From Hevea brasiliensis (Eukaryota > Streptophyta > Magnoliopsida > Malpighiales > Euphorbiaceae): a DNA stretch of 64,000 bases. The translations under genes and the position numbers were made by a program. The notes beneath the pieces were generated by a model, which worked only from the letters and a program-made list of their open reading frames with translations, was not told the DNA's origin and did not search any database. Location of the stretch: positions 81,198,330 through 81,262,329 of the forward strand of contig NC_079505.1 in assembly GCF_030052815.1 (NCBI RefSeq), given 5' to 3'. This document shows, piece by piece, positions 22,984 through 34,840 of this stretch; position 1 is the stretch's first letter, and every line of letters begins with the position of its first letter.

Positions 22984-25900
22984 TGAAGGAACGGAAGCGT
23001 GAAAAACACAAGTTTATACCATTGAATTCAAAAATTTTCACCTAGGGTCACATGCATCATGCAAGATTTATTTTTATCTATTTTATTTCAATGATAAACA
23101 ACATATTAAAACTCTTTTAATATGTTTTTGGATCTATGTTTGCCATTTAAGATTTTAAAATTAATCAGATTAATTTTAGAACCCTAGATTAAATCAAGAA
23201 CGATTACACTAACCTCTTGATGCACTGCAGCATGTCTGCGCCTTTGAGATTCGTCTTCAGGACACCAGATGTTATCCCTCTAGTTTGTCCACACCAAGAA
23301 CACCTATGGCAGCCCTTGAACAGCTTCTAAAGCTTTTTCTATTAATTAGAAATTCAAGTTCTGCCTTTTAAGAGATTAGAGATGTAAACAGGACACTAGA
23401 AACAATTTCTAGTGTTCTTAATTCAAGAGATTGATGGCTAATCTCTTTGAATTGATGAGAGATGAAGAAGAATAGATGAAAAGCCTCAAAGTGGCGTGAC
23501 AAAGGAGAGGAGTGGCTGCTGGTTGCTTTTCTTTTTCATAACAACACTTAATAGCTAGGTTAACACATTTAATCCTTGCCACATGTCACCCTTTGATTAG
23601 CTCTAGGTTTAAGTGACCCAATCACATTGTGCCAAGTGTCAAACCTATATTTAATCTTGATTTTAATCATCTTACATGATTAAAAAAAAATATTTGGCAA
23701 GCTTATGTGTAATCCCATGTTTCACCATCTCATGGTGCCACGTGTCACACTGTGAAATGACCCCTGTATCTTAATTTTGAGTTCTCAACCCAAAATAATT
23801 ATTTCTCTTCTTCTAATTAATTTATATCAAATATAAATTAATTAATTAATCTCTATTGATTAATTTCTCATTAATTAAATTCATATTTAAACACTTTAAA
23901 TATAAATTTAACTTATATTATACATCCAATAATCTAGATTTGGTTTCAAGTCATGTTAGGGACTTTGCAATTTAATTACAAACCAAACCTATTTAATTAA
24001 TCAATTAAACTCTTTAATTAATTAATTAAATCATATTTAAATAGGTGATAACTTGTGTATGTGTGTGACTTACTAGGCTTATCACTAATTGGCAATGAGA
24101 CATGATATCAACTCTTAATATCATCAGAACTCCTTCTTATCATAAATGATTTCTCTAAATCATTTTATGAACCTCATAGACCATGGTTAACACCTAGCAT
24201 AGCATGCCATGGCCACCCAATTAGTAATAAGGTTTACCTTAAATGAACCTATAATCATATGTTACCATGCACTAGAATCTCTCTGTTATAAAATCCCAAC
24301 TCAAGCTGGAGTCATGGTTTATGTCAAACTCCATTTGCTATGAATATTATGTTCTCTTTTAATTCCAGTTCTTGATTAAAAAGATTTTTCTCATCAGAAA
24401 CTCTTTTCTGAATAAAACTATCTGTCCTGGCCAGGAACTTGAAACATCAAGAACAATTAAATGAACATAGGATTTTATCTCTATTTACTTAGAGGAACAG
24501 ATTCCATCTTGATCAACACCTACCTCCATATATAACTACTAGGAGCCAACACATGCCCATATACCCATACATAGTACAAGTATGAAAGCTGTAACACCCC
24601 TATTGGTTTAGTCTGGTATATTTTACTGTTCTGGTGACCGATATCGGTCCGGACAATTAAGGGGATTAGAACCATACTTAAGACAACTAGATAAACCATA
24701 AACACAAATAATTAGTAATGTCTAATTAGTTAAGTATAAATAAAAAAAACAGAACATAAGAAGTTAAACGAGCCAAGAGTCACAACGATGGGTGACCATC
24801 TCGAGAACGACTGCGAAGTCGATTTAAACTCAAATTTCGAACCATAAAATGTGACGTTGCAGTCCTTAGGACCATTACGAACACAGTGGAAAAGAGAAAA
24901 TCATGAAAAAGAACTGTTAAGCCAGTCAAATAATTAGGTCAGGGAGTCAGAAGAAATATGGAATTAATTGTAAACCGGGATGAACTAGCAAGGGGCAATT
25001 TGGTCAATTGACCCCGAGAGCTGACTCCTGACCTAACTGTCAAATAAAATCGGAGAAAAGAAAATTTCAGAATCGAGAATTAAATTAAAGAACTAATAGA
25101 AAAAAAAAGAAGAAAATGGAAAATGAAAAAGTTAAAAAGGTGATGACATCATGCATGACATCATGCATGATGCCATAAAAATAATAATTAATATATTTAA
25201 TTAATTAGATTTATGGTCTTCCATAAGACTAAAGATATAAAAGAAAAAGAAAAGAAAAAAAAATAGAAAACACTCATCTTCCATTCATTTACGTTTCTCT
25301 CTCTTCCAAGCTCTCCTCTCCCTTTCTTTTTATTTTTCCACCATTAAAGCTTATTTTTAAGCTTTTAAAACCATAAATTACCCCATAAATTTCCTAGTTC
25401 CTCATGTTAAACCTTGTCTTTGAGTCTTGAAAAGAAGATTGGAGCAAGAAAGAAAAGGAAAAATTGAAGAAAATTGAGAGGAAGTGAAAGTTCAAAAACA
25501 CCTAACAAGGTTAGTAATACAAATTTCAAATTTCTAGTTTAATTAGTGTATGTATGGCATCAAGAACTTGTAAATAAACTTAAAATGAAAAAAAAAATAT
25601 GTGTGAGGGACTAAACTGAAATTCCGCCAGCAGGAAGGGGAGAGTGATTTGCATGAGTTTGAGTGAGTTAAACATGTTAAAATGCTTGAATGAGTTGAAA
25701 GATTGTGTTTATATGCTTTGAATTAGTTAATTACAATGAATTAGTGTGGTTAGGGTTTGAGACCTAGGGTTTGGCAAAAATTTGGAGAAATTGGTAAATG
25801 ATATCTTTGACCTAATGTGAAGTGAAAAATGGTCATTTGTGACCAAATGAGGTGTGTTAGAAGTGTTGGAATTAAAAGCCAATTCGGATTGGATAAGGTC

Positions 25901-28900
25901 ATGTGCTGGCAGCATGACCAAAATCTCCTTTGAGGGACAAAAAATGAAATTTTACAAGTCCAATGGATATGGGACCAATTAGGGATGAAAATAGGCACTA
26001 AATGACACAATTTTCATTTAGGAACCATGCCCAAAAAGTGACTAAAACCTAGTGAACAAAGTGACCAAAGTTGGAAAATCACAGGCTGCCCTGCACAAAC
26101 TGATCAAATGAACAGTGTTTGTTCATTTGGTCATAACTCGAGCTAGACAGGTCAAAATGATCTGAAATTTTACCAGTAGTTAGATGAGATATAGAACTAA
26201 AACTTTCATGAAGAACACAAACCCAAATTATGCCATTAACCCAATCAAATTATTGAGCAAAGTTGAGTTACTGAATCTGCAAAACTGCAGAATTGCCATA
26301 TGAGCAGTAAAGTTTTAATGGCTATAACTCTCTCTAGAAAACTCCGATTTAGGTGATTCTTAAACCGATGGAAACCTAAGACATAGTAGAACATTTCGTA
26401 GGAAGAAAATTAGGCCAAATTATGGACTTAACTTGATCAAATTACTGAACGAAGTTGGATAAAAAATCTGCCAGAACTAAAATCTCCAGCATGAACAGTA
26501 CACGTGAACAGTAACTGTATTTTGGCTATAACTTGAGCTACAAAACTCCAATTGGGGTGATTCAAAAAGGAGAATAAACTTAAGACAATAGGGAACATTT
26601 TCTATGAAGAAGTTTTGCCAAATTCTAACAGTAAATTGACCAATGAAAAAGTGCAACTTAGGACTCCAAAACTGAAGATTGACAATTTTGCCTAAAAGAC
26701 TTAAGTGTTGAGAAAATGACCAAAACCAACAAGTTTGGTGACCAAAATGTGGTATGTGGGTGAAGTTGGAATTCCCATACCTATTAAGCCTTAGAAAGTC
26801 AACAATTTGACTTGAATAGTATAACAAATAGTAACCCGAAACACAAAATTTCAAGAACGTCGAGTTTAGCACGTTAGAGCTAGGTAAAAATGAGGCTAAA
26901 TTTAATTTGGATTTATGTTAAGTTCTAGTACTGAAACATTGTGAAATTGTGTGTTTCAGTTGGAAAGAATATCGGGAAAGAACCCGAGGAACCGAGTTAA
27001 GGCCAAGAGGCGACTCGCTTAAGGTTTGTGCACAACTAACTTTTTTGTTATTTTTCAATTCCAAATTGATTTGAAATAAATTTATTGTATGATTTATGAT
27101 TTTTGTTGTGTTGAGAATTTTAACTTATTGAATGAAATTATATAATTTAAATATAAATTTTCTTATGCATTTAAGGATTTATTGCATTGTTTTGAGGATT
27201 GTAAATTTTAAGTTTGATGGGTTGCCAACCTTGAGCATGAATTTATGATGATTAAATATGTTAATGATTTGTAAACACTTTGTAAATACAAATTGTTTTG
27301 AATATGATTTTAAACCACAGTTGACATGATAAAATATGTTGTGAATTCTCATTAGCTTGTCTAGTGAGATAACTCCTCCACTTGATGGGGCGAGTTTCTT
27401 CCTCTCTGGCTTGCCAGTTGGGGAATGATGTGAATGAGTACTCATATATACTAGCTAGTCTTTGTTTCTCCCTTTTAGCCTCGGTTATTGGGAGAATGTG
27501 AAATGTCGTGGCGTACAACACGGCATCTATTTGAATTTTGGGTAATGGGTTCGACTGTGTGTATTGTTAGCAACGCCCTTTAAATTATGCATGATTTGAT
27601 AAATTTTTATTGAAATAAATAATTTGTCAGTGATTCAAAAATTTTTGTATTGTTTCAGAATTTAAAAGAAATGTAAATAAATAGTTACTATTTGATCAAA
27701 ATGTTATTCAAATGAATAATTTGCATGAATGAAAATGTTGATTTCTGAAGGTCATGAATTTTGAAGAATTTAGAAAATTTTAAATTTTATTTGTTATGAA
27801 TTGTCAAGCGTAAATTGTATTAAGTTTTAAATTATTAGTTTGTGCACCACTGAGTTAGCCACTCAGCGATAGCTTTGTATGCTGTCGCAGATATAGAAAC
27901 TAGAGGAGCAGCAGATTGAGCTGCTGAGGACAGGGGAGCTACCTGCTAGAAGTTATCGGGTATAATTTATACCCTGACTGTAAATATTCATTTTGATGTA
28001 TGTATTGCACGTAATTGTATGGACTTGTAAAATCGGTCTTGAGCAGTTTGTACAAAGTTTGTATAAAGTTGTAATAAATTTAGTTTGGATTTTCTTAATG
28101 TAAATTTCTAGTATGATGAATATAAATTGTTTTGTCTCTAATGAAATATGAGTGGAACTATTTTATTTAATTTGAATGAGATGAATTGTTAGTATTTTGA
28201 GGATTATTGAATTTTATAAATTGAGAAATGTTGATTGTGAAATCTTGAGATTTGAGATTGATTGAGAATTTGAAGTAGTGGTTGAGAAAATTTTTAGAAG
28301 TGCTTTTTACAGGTATTTGAAGAACTGTTTTCTCAAAATATAAACGGAACTCTGTCAAAATTTTTATAAAATTTGCGGAAAAATAAAATGGGCCAAAAGT
28401 TTTAACTAGTTTCTAATTTCAATTAAATGTTTTAAATACCTATTAGAAAATGCTCACCACTTACCAAAAAATAAGAAAATTGTTTTAGAATCCCTTATAG
28501 GGTACTTAATGAGTTATCGGTAGGTGAAGTTCGGTGGTTCATTAAGTATTCTACGGGATCATGTTATGCCTTACAGAGGGGTAAGGTGTGACAAAAGCAG
28601 TATCAAACTCAAACTACCTATATACAAGATAACTGTGCTATCTCAGGTCTAAAGATTATATGCACTGATATGATTTATGACAAAACATTGACAAGAGTAA
28701 ACTCCATGTGCTTGTCATGAGCGTCACTGGTTCGGCCTACTTATCATTTATAAGTGCCTATCATGTTTGTCATACGGCATGAGACTCACCATTCCATCTT
28801 ATTTATATCTCATATAAATAACTTGGTAACAAACATGAATACAATCTTTCTGGATAAGTCATGTCCTTATTATGAAGTATCCTCGATTGTGAACCTATTT

Positions 28901-29095
28901 ATGATACTTTGTGCTAGAAATATTGTCACTCATATTCTTAACAACTTAAGAATAATATTTCTAACAAAATATCAATGGACCTTTTCTATTACACATAAAT
29001 ATATTATGTAAACGGAAAAGTGGAAATGCCTTTTATTAATAAAAATATGTATAAGATACATACTAAATGATATGCTCTAGGGCATACTACTAACA
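22984..29095 (-). repeat. Copia element 1 3' LTR, split by a solo LTR
   Basis: TGAAGGAACGGAAGCG...GCATACTACTAACA. It matches 34841-36897 except for the inserted 24600-28593 block with its duplication, and about 50 extra bases just before that block (from ~24537). Confidence 0.9.
24600..28593 (+). repeat. Solo LTR of a chromovirus-type element
   Basis: 3994 bp from TGTAACACCCC to GGTGTGACA, flanked by a perfect AAAGC duplication (24595-24599 and 28594-28598). The ends and several internal blocks correspond to the LTR of the chromovirus at 8013-19594, read in its element orientation, so it is a related subfamily. There is no interior sequence or second LTR, which is the hallmark of LTR-LTR recombination after insertion. 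Open frames within it are short and unsupported. Confidence 0.9.
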
Positions 29096-29110
29096 ATCTC
29101 CCACTAGCAC
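29096..29110 (-). other. Copia element 1 polypurine tract
   Basis: ATCTCCCACTAGCAC on the plus strand gives a purine-rich AGTGGGAGAT next to the inner end of the 3' LTR, the expected plus-strand primer position. Confidence 0.65.
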
Positions 29111-29359
29111 TAGAGCCATTCATTACAATATCTTAGACCTATCTTCTCAAGATGTCGATCTAACTGAGTCTGTGACCTAGGCTTAGTGAATGGATCACCG
29201 GATTTTCACCGATGCTATTTTCTGCATGGCTACATCGCCGCCCAACTATTTCTCCGATAATGTGGTAGCGCCTTTCTATGTGTTTGGATTTACGGTGAGA
29301 CCTTGGTTCCTTAGCTCAGTATGATCGCTCCATTGTTGTCACAGGTAATGGAACACGAC

Positions 29360-30946
29360 TCAATGGAAGGAACTACTGTAAGTTCTCACACGAATTTCTT
29401 TATCCAAGCGACTTCCTTTGCAGCATCTCGATGCAAAGAATATACTTAGCCTCTCAGAGTGGAATCTGCAATGTGCTCGCTTGGAACTCTTCCAACCGAT
29501 CGCACCTCCATTACAAATGAACACATATCCAGAGGTAGACTTTCTATCATCGATATCTGATTGGAAATCAGAATCAGTATAACCATCCAATTGCAAGTCT
29601 CCACCTCCATAAATCAAGAATAAATCCTTAGTTCTTCTCAAGTACTTAGGGATATTCTTGACAGCTATCCAGTGTTCCAAACCTGGATTGGATTGATACC
29701 TGCTAGTCAAACTAACAGCATATGCGATATCCGGCCTAGTACACAACATTGCATACATTAAATTTCCAATAGCCAAAACATATGGAATCCTAGCCATCTT
29801 ATCTCTTTCTTCAGGTGTCTTTGGAGACATCTCTTTAGAAAGGTGGTTACCATGTCTCACTGGTAACAATCCTCTCTTGGAATCAAGCATGTTAAACCTC
29901 TTTAACACCTTTTCCAAGTATAGACTTTGGGATAAACCAATTATTCTTTTCGCTCTATCTCTATAGATGCGAATCCCAAGAATATAAGTTGCCTCCCCTA
30001 AGTCTTTCATGGAGAATGTATTTGACAACCATACCTTTATAGTTGTCAACATACCTGTGTCATTACCCATCAACAATATGTCATCCACATATAAGACAAG
30101 GAAAGTGATAGCATTGTCACTAACCTTCTTATATACACATGGCTCATCCTCATTTTTTATAAAACCAAAGGATTTAATGGCTTCATCAAAACGGATGTTC
30201 TAACTCCTCGAAGCTTGTTTCAACCCATAAATGGATCGCTTTAGCTTGCATACCTTGGAACCATCTTGGGATACAAATCCCCTAGGTTGTTCCATGAAAA
30301 TGTTTTCTTCAATATATCTATTGAGAAAAGATATTTTGACATCCATCTGCCAAATCTCATGATCATAGTATGCAGCTATTGCTAATAAAATCCTAATTGA
30401 TTTAAGCATGGCAACAGGTGAGAAAGTCTCCTCATAGTCGATTCCTTGCCTTTGGCGAAACCCTTTTGCTACTAGCCTTGCCTTATAGGTCTCTACCTTT
30501 CCATCAGAACCAATTTTCTTCTTGAAAACCCATTTGTTCCCTATAAGTACAATACCTTCAGGTGGGTCAACAAGATCCCAAACTTGATTCTTATACATGG
30601 AATCAATCTCGGATTTCATAACATTAATCCATTTTGAAGAGTCTATATCTGATATAGCTTCTTCATAGGTAAGTGGATCATCTCCATGATCTACTTCTTC
30701 ATGAGTAGACAACTCTTGTTCTTCTTCATGAAGAAAACCATATCTCACTGGTGGGTCAGATACCCTGGTTGTTCTATGAGGAACAACTGTAGATGTTTCA
30801 TCAACGGGTATAGGTTGACTAGATGGATCTATATCCATCTGATCTGTTGGTTTGTCAGAATTCTCCAATTCTAACTCTATTTGCCTTCCTTTGCCTCCTT
30901 CTTGAGCAAACTTTTGTTCAAGAAATGTGGCATCTCTACTTATCAC
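29360..30946 (-). pseudogene. Copia element 1 reverse transcriptase-RNase H
   Basis: From 30946 down: a Glu-rich linker, then RT (NQVWDLVDPPEG, KARLVAKGFRQRQGIDYEET, IWQMDVKISFLN, KLKRSIYGLKQASRS). A single TAG at 30200-30202 stops the frame. The same frame reopens and carries LYVDDILLMGND, the thumb, and RNase H (GYTDSDFQS, DRKSTSGYVF). After about 29480 the RNase H end runs out of frame. Apart from one nonsense codon and the last shift, the polymerase is nearly complete, in line with a fairly recent insertion. Confidence 0.87.
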
Positions 30947-31046
30947 AACCTTTTGTGAAGTAGGTAAATAAAAATAATATCCAAAACTATCTTTTGGATA
31001 TCCAACAAATCGACCTTTTCTCGATCCGTCTCCAATTTATCGTTGT

Positions 31047-32105
31047 TCACTTTTTGATATAAGCTGGACAACCCCAAATCTTAACATGCTTAAGACTTGG
31101 TTTTCTTCCATGCCATATCTCATAAGGTATGGAAGAAACTGATTTTGATGGAATCCTATTCAGAATATACAAAGCTGATTCTAATGCATATCCCCAAAAG
31201 AAGATTGGCATATCAGTATAGCTCATCATACTACGTACCATATCTAATAGGGTACGATTTCTCCTTTCAGATACACCATTCAGTTGTGGCATTCCTGGAG
31301 GAGTCAGCTGAGAAACAATGCCATGCTCTCTCAAGTATTCATCAAATTCAGTACTCAAATATTCACCTCCACCATCTGATCGAAGAGCTTTAATACTCTT
31401 TCCTGTTTGATTTTCTATTGCAGATTTAAATTCCTTAAACTTTTCAAAGGATTCATGTTTGTATTTCATCAAATACAAATACCCAAATCTTGATTTATCA
31501 TCAGTAAAGGTAATAAAATAATGAAAGCCCCCTCTAGCCATTTCCTTAAATGGACCATATACATTACTATATATTAGCTCCAAAATATTTTCAGTTCTTA
31601 GCCCTTGTCCAACAAAGGGTGATCTAGTCATTTTGCCCTGAAGGCAAGATTCAAAAGTTGGAGTAGGCTCAAAGCCCAATGAGGATAGAATCCCCATTTT
31701 CTCCAGTTTTGCAATCCTATCTTCTGCAACATGACATAGCCTTAAGTGCCAAATATATTTTGAACTTGAGTTGGTTTTCACCATGGCATTGCATTCTTTT
31801 AGATCACTTGAATTCAATTTGTGTTTGTCATTATTATCCAAATAATAAAGACCATCATTCATAAAACCCGAACCAACATATTTATTTCCAAAATAAATAT
31901 TGCAAACATCATCTGTGAACTGAAATTCATAGCCATTTCTAGTCAAACTAGATATAGAAATGATGTTCTTAAAAGCATCAGGTACATATAAAATATTATT
32001 CAAACACAAAACATGTCCAAACATGTAAAAAGATTTAGATCCTATGGCTAAAGCTTCAACAGTTGAGCCATTGCCAATCCAGACTCTAATATCTTGAGAA
32101 CGCAA
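31047..32105 (-). pseudogene. Copia element 1 protease end and integrase
   Basis: An open frame of 352 codons. The protease remnant lies just upstream, out of frame. It includes GAG-pre-integrase (YIWHLRLCHVAEDRIAKL and a single remaining CXXGK-type motif) and the integrase core: LIYSNVYGPF (the first catalytic Asp appears changed to Asn), FTDDKSRFGYLYL, RSDGGGEYLS (second Asp), and MPQLNGVSERRNRT (Glu). It ends in WHGRKPSLKHVKIWG. A frameshift follows at ~31046. The Asn for Asp change would inactivate the enzyme. Confidence 0.85.
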
Positions 32106-32254
32106 GTCGCCATCGCTTTGCTAGTTCCCGCATATCATTAGAAATGTGAGAACTGCACCAGATCTAAAACCCAAGTCAGAGATGAACTATGACTATCATC
32201 GAATCTAAATAACAAGATATGGACATACCTTCCAAGGTGTATCCTTCTTGTCCT

Positions 32255-33085
32255 TTAGAGAAGCAAGATACTCAGGCGGTTCCTTTTCCAAAGGCCCATC
32301 CTTTTGGCGGTGGAAATACTTTCCTTGCCTCCATCGCCTTTAGTCTTCCTTTTCTGCTTAGCTATTTTCTTGAAGGACCAGAACTGAGGTTTCTTTTTCT
32401 TATTGCCCTTCTTCTTGTTGGACTTTCCAGCATAAGAAGATGCAACCAAAGCTACCTCTTTTCCTTTATTGCCTGGCATATTCTTTTGGGCAATAATCAG
32501 CATGTTGAGTAAACCAGCTAAGGTGCATTCCTGTTTAGTTATATGGAAATTTGTCACAAAATTCCCAAAATACTCAAGAAGGGACTGAAGGATCAAATCC
32601 GTTTGTAGTTGGAAATCCATGTTGAAGTCAAGATGTTCCAACTGCTCAATCAGCCGAATCATCTTATGGACATGATCCCCAACATTCTGTCCCTCAGACA
32701 TCCTCATACGGAATAGCTGTCTAGATATCTCATACCTAACATTCCTGCTGTGCTCATCATATAACTCTTGTAGGTGAAGGAGGATCTCACTCGCACTCTG
32801 CATGTTCTCATGTTGCTTCTGTAACTCATTACTCATGGAAGCAAGCATGTAACACTTAGCTCTCATATCATGCTCCTTTCACTTGTCCAAAGTTTCATGT
32901 TCCTCTTGTGTGGCCTCTGGAGGTAAGGGACCAGGAACATTTGAATCTAGAACATATCCTATATGTTCAAGGTTCAGGACAAGTTTCAAATTTCTTAGCC
33001 AATCAGACAGATTAGGTCCTGTCAACCTATTGTGATCAAGTATGCTTGTAAGGATATTGAATGGTGGTGGTTGTTTTGTGCTCAT
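32255..33085 (-). pseudogene. Copia element 1 gag
   Basis: Starts at an ATG (33083-33085) with MSTKQPPPFNILTSIL. One TGA at 32879-32881 interrupts it; the same frame continues through the UBN2-type gag domain (CYMLASMSNELQ, YEISRQLFRMRM, LQTDLILQSL) into a Lys-rich tail. The zinc knuckle expected near 32260 is lost in a frameshift. Gag would form the cytoplasmic particle around element RNA. Confidence 0.82.
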
Positions 33086-34826
33086 GTTTATTAGAAAATT
33101 AACTGCAGAAAATAACCAGATTAATTAGTAAATGTATCATGTAATTAACCAAAATGATTATGGTCTTTTAATCAAATTGGTCCTCCCATTAACTTAGCGA
33201 ATTCTACACTTCCAAAGTAGAAAACGGAAATCCTAGTTGGATGGATTTCTAGTGGGTGATTGAATTCTTATAATTCTATTGATCATCCTCAGGTACATCC
33301 ATTATTGGAATTACAATAAACTATAAGTGAGCAACTCCTTGCCCATCACATCTCATGTGAGGTTCAATCCTTTACCTAGGCCCTAATGCTCAAAATCTCA
33401 GGTACATCCATTATTGACTTATCTTGCATTAGTTAAGTTGATCCCATTGAGCCAGTAATTATGCAAATAATTTTAATGTCCTCAGGTACATCCAATATTG
33501 GCCACCAAACTATTTACATATTTACAACATCTCATGCTTAACAATTATTCTTAAAAAAATCTCTTAAATTAATTGCATCTTATGCAACTATTTAAAATTT
33601 CTTAAAATAATTGCCCCAATGGAGGGCCTATGTTATAATTACTTTAATTATAGCATTTCCAACTTAATCATTTGTTTGGAAGATTTTATGGTAATTCTAA
33701 TTACTATTAAGGTCTCACTTTGCACATTATCCAATTAGCATGCATATATCATATAATAGCATACATTCCCATATATCTCATGCATTCATGGATAAGCAGT
33801 AAATATGGTATGATCATGGACTTTGTAAGGGATTCAATTCTGAGCCGCCAAGAATTGAATCAGGGCATTCCTAGGTGCATTTCATTCATTCATTCATTTT
33901 ACAAGAGTTGCTGAAGGAGTACATAATCAACACTTGATCTTGAATTCCTCCCACTGGTCCCACCAATACTCTTGACCTCCTTGAACTTCTTGCAATCCAA
34001 TATTACATAGTAATCCTTGGCATACCAAGGCGAATTTACAAGAACTTAAATAAATGAAATTACAACCCAAAAATTATTACAAACTTAATAATACATGCCC
34101 AAAATAAATTAAAATAAATAAATTAATTTACAATCCCAAAGAAACATAAAAGAAATAAATCCAATCACATTGGTCTTTTATAGTCCATGATCATCCATCA
34201 TGCATATCACTATTTAACAATTAAATAAAACATACATACTTAAATTAAATTGAATATCTCATATTCAACTTAAAAATCAAGATTTGAATATGATTCAAAT
34301 AAATTTAAAAATTCAGATTTGAATCTCATTCAAACAAATTTAAAAATTCAGATTTGAATCACATTAAAACAACTTTAAAAATTCAGATTTGAATCACATT
34401 CAAACTTTTTTAAAAAAATCATATTTGAATCACATTCAAATATTTTTTAAAAAATCAGATCTGAATTTTATTCAATCAATTTTAAAAAATCAGATTTAAA
34501 TATGATTCAAACAACTTTAAAAATTCAGATTTGAATCACATTCAAACAATTTTTAAAATTCTGATTTGAATCATAATTTAATTGTGTGATTAAAATTCTA
34601 ATTAAACAATTTAATTAGTCATAGGATGAGCTTTTAGATCATACAACAATTATAAATTAAAAAGCAAACCTTGCGCCACCTTGAAGAACCTTTGTTGCCG
34701 CCACCAATGGTGGCTTCACCATGTGTGTCGCCACACATCCATTGCAACCAGCAATGGATCAATCATCTCATGATCAAATCACACAATTAAATCATATAAT
34801 CAACAATCTAAATGGCAAATATAGTA
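33086..34826 (-). other. Copia element 1 leader (5' UTR)
   Basis: A non-coding 1.7-kb leader between primer site and gag. It contains three CTCAGGTACATCCA(A/T)TATTG repeats (33288, 33397, 33481) and an array of ~35-bp units (34268-34582). No open frame of note. Confidence 0.7.
34268..34582 (-). repeat. ~35-bp tandem array with palindromic core
   Basis: About eight and a half head-to-tail units, period ~35 bp, with drift between units. The core is TTTGAATCACATTCAAA, an inverted repeat with a 3-base centre, separated by A/T runs. It lies in the leader of Copia element 1. Role unknown. Confidence 0.8.
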
Positions 34827-34838
34827 GCTCTGATACCA
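34827..34838 (-). other. Copia element 1 primer-binding site
   Basis: TGGTATCAGAGC on the element strand, two bases from the LTR end, complementary to initiator tRNA-Met. Confidence 0.88.
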
Positions 34839-34840
34839 AT

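Noticed and set aside
25141..25178. Palindromic GACATCATGCATGACATCATGCATG stutter
   Set aside because: A short internal repeat of the solo LTR without flanking structure; could be a bZIP-like site but nothing supports this.
25727..27521. Several antisense open frames of 60-130 codons
   Set aside because: They lie inside the solo LTR, have no recognisable motifs and are not shared with the related LTRs.
34268..34582. Regular repeats resembling a CRISPR array
   Set aside because: Plant nuclear context, degenerate units and A/T-run 'spacers' that are themselves repetitive; no Cas genes.
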